64,000 nucleotides of DNA from Ryuthela nishihirai (taxonomy: Eukaryota > Arthropoda > Arachnida > Araneae > Heptathelidae). This document shows, one piece after another, positions 63,310-64,000 of this stretch. The notes under the pieces are model-generated. The model did no database searches and was not told where the DNA came from. It saw nothing but the letters and a program-made list of their open reading frames with translations. The stretch spans positions 61,099,901 to 61,163,900 of the forward strand of contig JAWZYU010000009.1 in assembly GCA_038380435.1 (NCBI GenBank), in the 5' to 3' direction. The stretch's first letter is position 1. Each line of letters begins with the position of its first letter. A program made the position numbers and the translations under genes.

Positions 63310-63725
63310 ATCGCCTCTTCCGCATATGGTAATCTCGTTTTCAAAGAGTAAGGAGTTTTTCGTTCAGCTACTTTTTCACTCCTTAAAAGTCTTAATTCAA
63401 TTTAATGGATCAGGGGGGAAAATGCAAGTAGTAGTATTTTATTAGTATTTATACAACATAAAGAATTTTTGTATTTTATCGTTTTTAATTTTAAAAAATA
63501 GTAATTTTTTAAAATTTACTCTTTTTTAATAGTAAAAAATTTTTTGCTATTAAATTTGTTTTTCTCCCACCCCTCTGAGAAAGGGAGACAGATTGTTACT
63601 GCAAGTGGAATTATCTCTTGACACTATACCACCGAATTTTCAAATTTCTACCATAAACAGTTCACTTGCAACATTCTTTAAAAGGTTCGCCTTTTCCGTA
63701 TTTAGTGCCCTTTAACGATGTTAAT
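63310..63725 (-). repeat. RepA-related repeat, minus strand
   Basis: Collinear with 55430-55790: cgcatatggtaatctcgttt, cactccttaaaagtcttaat, gcaagtagtagtattttatt, ctctgagaaagggagacag, agttcacttgcaacattctt. It differs by an AT-rich expansion near 63480-63550. Confidence 0.75.
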
Positions 63726-63960
63726 TAAAATAATTTATATTTTAGTCGGTTGGAATTAGATTTTTTGCTCCTTATTTTAATAAATTTAATATTTAGTTTT
63801 AAAATTTGCAATAATATTTCAACATAGTAATAATAAATAAATTATTTTGTTTTATATACGCGGATGTTTTTTCCCTTAACCGTGGGGGATAAGACAATCC
63901 ACGTTTTCATGTTAAAGAATAAAGAGAAATTCTTTTTGCATTGTATAGGATAAAAATATA

Positions 63961-64000
63961 CTGAGATGCCAGTTTATTAGGTACACCACCCCTCGTCAAA
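63961..64000 (+). mobile_element. Tc1-like element, left terminus, cut by the window edge
   Basis: After a TA, ctgagatgccagtttattag then gtacaccacccctcgtc matches the terminus at 33511-33550 (cactgagaaagtgtatgtta, ttaggaacaccacccttcgtc). The element continues beyond the window. Confidence 0.7.

Overview
The window is AT-rich eukaryotic DNA built almost entirely from transposable elements and their debris. It has long AT stretches, tRNA-derived SINEs, RTE-like and Jockey/I-like LINEs, many Tc1/mariner relatives, hAT and mariner MITEs and minisatellites. I see no convincing host gene, tRNA, rRNA or CRISPR array. The mix of elements suggests an arthropod, probably an arachnid such as a spider. 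That is inference from composition; nothing in the window proves the taxon.

Only one long open reading frame survives. It is a 1,003-codon endonuclease/reverse transcriptase ORF (27934-30945) in an RTE-like LINE of about 3.6 kb that looks full length and ends in a (GAT)n tail. Its reverse transcriptase motifs are intact, but the endonuclease GDFN motif reads GGFN. A minus-strand copy of its 5' UTR lies at 23310-23838 and a 3' fragment at 12795-12910.

Layout. 0-10 kb: a Tc1 pseudogene, a hAT MITE with 8-bp target duplications, a 35-bp minisatellite, and a region bounded by perfect 65-bp inverted repeats that contains a SINE. 10-20 kb: SINE copies, the first copy of a palindromic MITE, two more hAT MITEs, a 432-bp TIR element and a deleted mariner-type element. 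20-31 kb: mostly anonymous sequence, a CpG-richer island near 20.7 kb, and the RTE LINE with a small SINE just upstream that shares its 3' tail. 31-40 kb: a long dispersed repeat (called RepA here) with tandem subunits, a Tc1 copy split by a SINE, a Jockey/I fragment split by a palindromic MITE, and two more palindromic MITEs. 40-50 kb: a 2.76-kb Tigger/pogo element with a broken transposase, a SINE inserted into a SINE, and a long foldback element interrupted by a SINE. 50-64 kb: a transposase remnant of probable DD41D type, a SINE split by a MITE, two palindromic MITEs (one rearranged), a mariner pseudogene, two near-complete but inactivated Tc1 elements (1.2 kb each), a 653-bp TIR element, more RepA, and the start of another Tc1 at the right edge.

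The elements form clear mobilisation groups. The palindromic MITEs share an inner terminal motif with the Tc1 element at 60492-61721. SINE2 shares its 3' tail with the RTE LINE. SINE1 copies carry 8-12 bp target duplications expected from LINE-driven insertion. Nested insertions give a relative order of events. The most distinctive theme is the number of palindromes and foldback structures of different origins. All boundaries and homologies were read by eye, without alignment software.
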